From positions 1 through 13,813 of the forward strand of contig JBNJDY010000041.1 in NCBI GenBank assembly GCA_051745305.1: a stretch of DNA of 13,813 nt. The letters are read 5' to 3'. The position numbers and the translations under genes were made by a program. Under the pieces are notes generated by a model that saw only the letters and a list, made by a program, of their open reading frames with translations, was not told the origin of the DNA and searched no databases. Numbering within the stretch: position 1 is the first letter of the stretch; each line of letters opens with the position of its first letter. Shown in pieces: positions 13,147 through 13,813 of the stretch. This DNA comes from Saliniplasma sp051745305 (lineage in GTDB: Archaea; Thermoplasmatota; Thermoplasmata; Halarchaeoplasmatales; Halarchaeoplasmataceae).

Positions 13147-13813
13147 ATGAAGATAGGATTCGTCATCAACCCGATAGCCGGGATGGGAGGTAAAGTGGGT
13201 TTAAAAGGTACCGACGGTGTCTACGAAGAGGCTGTTGAACGTGGGGCAGAACCAGTAGCACGTAATAGGGCTGAAAAGGCTCTCCGTGGGATGAGAGGCG
13301 GTCATGAATGGTACACGGCTGAAGGTATCATGGGTGAAGACTCGCTCAATAAGGTCTTTCCTGAAGATGAAATAAACGTCGTTTATAAACCGACGAAGGA
13401 TGAAATAGGGGGAACGGAATCCAACGATACACATAAAGGCGTAAGAGAGTTTTTAAAAAATGATGTGGAATTGATAGTATTCTGTGGAGGAGATGGAACC
13501 GCCAGAGATGTCTTCGAAGAAGTTGGAACGAAGCTACCGATATTGGGGATCCCCGCCGGTGTGAAGATGCACAGCGGAGTATTCGGTGTTAATCCAGAAT
13601 CCAGTTCTCAACTGTTCAACGATTTTGTTGACGGTAAGGCAGACATCGGCACCGTTGAAATAATGGACTTGGACGAGGACAGATACAGGGAGGGGAGTTG
13701 GGAGATAAAACTTCACGGTGAAGCCAAAAGTATCTACGAACCACATTACATCCAGCTGGGTAAACAGAGTTTCAGGTCCGTGAAAGAGGACGAGATGAAG
13801 TACGATATCGCCA
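13147..13813 (+). CDS. ATP-NAD kinase family protein (partial, runs off the window)
   Basis: 222 codons are visible and the reading frame is open at the window end. The product begins MKIGFVINPIAGMGGKVGLK, the characteristic opening of the archaeal ATP-NAD kinase-like family (COG3199 type), and has the nucleotide-binding GGDGT at 114-118 in VFCGGDGTARDV, followed by LGIPAGVKMHSGVFG. It should phosphorylate NAD to NADP or a related molecule in the cytoplasm; the family is broad, so the exact substrate is unproven. The full protein is expected to be about 370 residues, so the last 40% is missing. Base composition is the richest in GC of the window. It is divergent from queE with 83 bases between start codons. 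Confidence 0.85.
   Translation, partial: MKIGFVINPIAGMGGKVGLKGTDGVYEEAVERGAEPVARNRAEKALRGMRGGHEWYTAEGIMGEDSLNKVFPEDEINVVYKPTKDEIGGTESNDTHKGVREFLKNDVELIVFCGGDGTARDVFEEVGTKLPILGIPAGVKMHSGVFGVNPESSSQLFNDFVDGKADIGTVEIMDLDEDRYREGSWEIKLHGEAKSIYEPHYIQLGKQSFRSVKEDEMKYDIA

Noticed and set aside
13201..13746. Two minus-strand ORFs of 77 and 70 codons
   Set aside because: They are opposite the ATP-NAD kinase frame, which has the GGDGT motif and stays open to the window end.
1..13813. CRISPR array, insertion sequence or phage genes
   Set aside because: No regularly spaced repeats, transposase, integrase or phage structural gene seen on either strand.

Overview
This window reads as archaeal chromosome. 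It has TATA-box promoters, Shine-Dalgarno sites of the GGTGAT type, an ADP-forming acetyl-CoA synthetase alpha subunit, an aldehyde:ferredoxin oxidoreductase and an archaeal-type ATP-NAD kinase. The combination suits an anaerobic, amino-acid-fermenting archaeon that gains ATP at the substrate level. I cannot name the lineage from sequence alone. Proteins are moderately acidic, and the DNA is AT-rich on the left and clearly less so on the right.

Layout. Positions 1-250 hold decayed DNA: a stop-riddled relic of an ADP-forming acyl-CoA synthetase alpha gene, homologous to the intact copy at 11048-12436, followed by a degenerate tRNA-Leu(UAA)-like sequence. Next come a nested inverted repeat (329-405) and, on the minus strand, a PrpE/ACSS3-type acyl-CoA synthetase (412-2220). 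Carbamate kinase (arcC, 2308-3255) follows, with an unusually long leader carrying two tandem small ORFs. A tight minus-strand operon runs from 10221 down to 3557: ornithine-type carbamoyltransferase, YjiH-family membrane protein, arginine deiminase-like hydrolase, class III aminotransferase, tungsten-type aldehyde oxidoreductase. Upstream of it is an Lrp/AsnC regulator (10416-10880) with a perfect inverted repeat at its own promoter. The right end carries the intact ADP-forming synthetase alpha gene (plus), queE (minus) and the start of an ATP-NAD kinase gene (plus, cut by the window edge).

How the genes fit together. Arginine deiminase, carbamoyltransferase and carbamate kinase make the ADI route: arginine to citrulline, then ornithine and carbamoyl phosphate, then ATP. 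The aminotransferase could turn ornithine (or another omega-amine) into a semialdehyde, and the aldehyde oxidoreductase could oxidise that aldehyde with ferredoxin. The YjiH protein sits where an arginine/ornithine exchanger would be expected. arcC and the five-gene operon are separate transcription units, but their promoters share a module (CTTTTGT, ACTATTTAAA, then AACCG-R-TAGTTATAATG exactly 19 bases downstream), so they are probably co-regulated, plausibly by the adjacent Lrp protein.

The points that most deserve a second look are the twin promoter module with its start-codon-bearing leaders, the carbamoyltransferase that resembles the acetylornithine/YgeW branch rather than classical OTC, the short deiminase with an altered EGGD motif, the orphan transporter, and the paired intact/decayed synthetase copies bracketing the arginine island.
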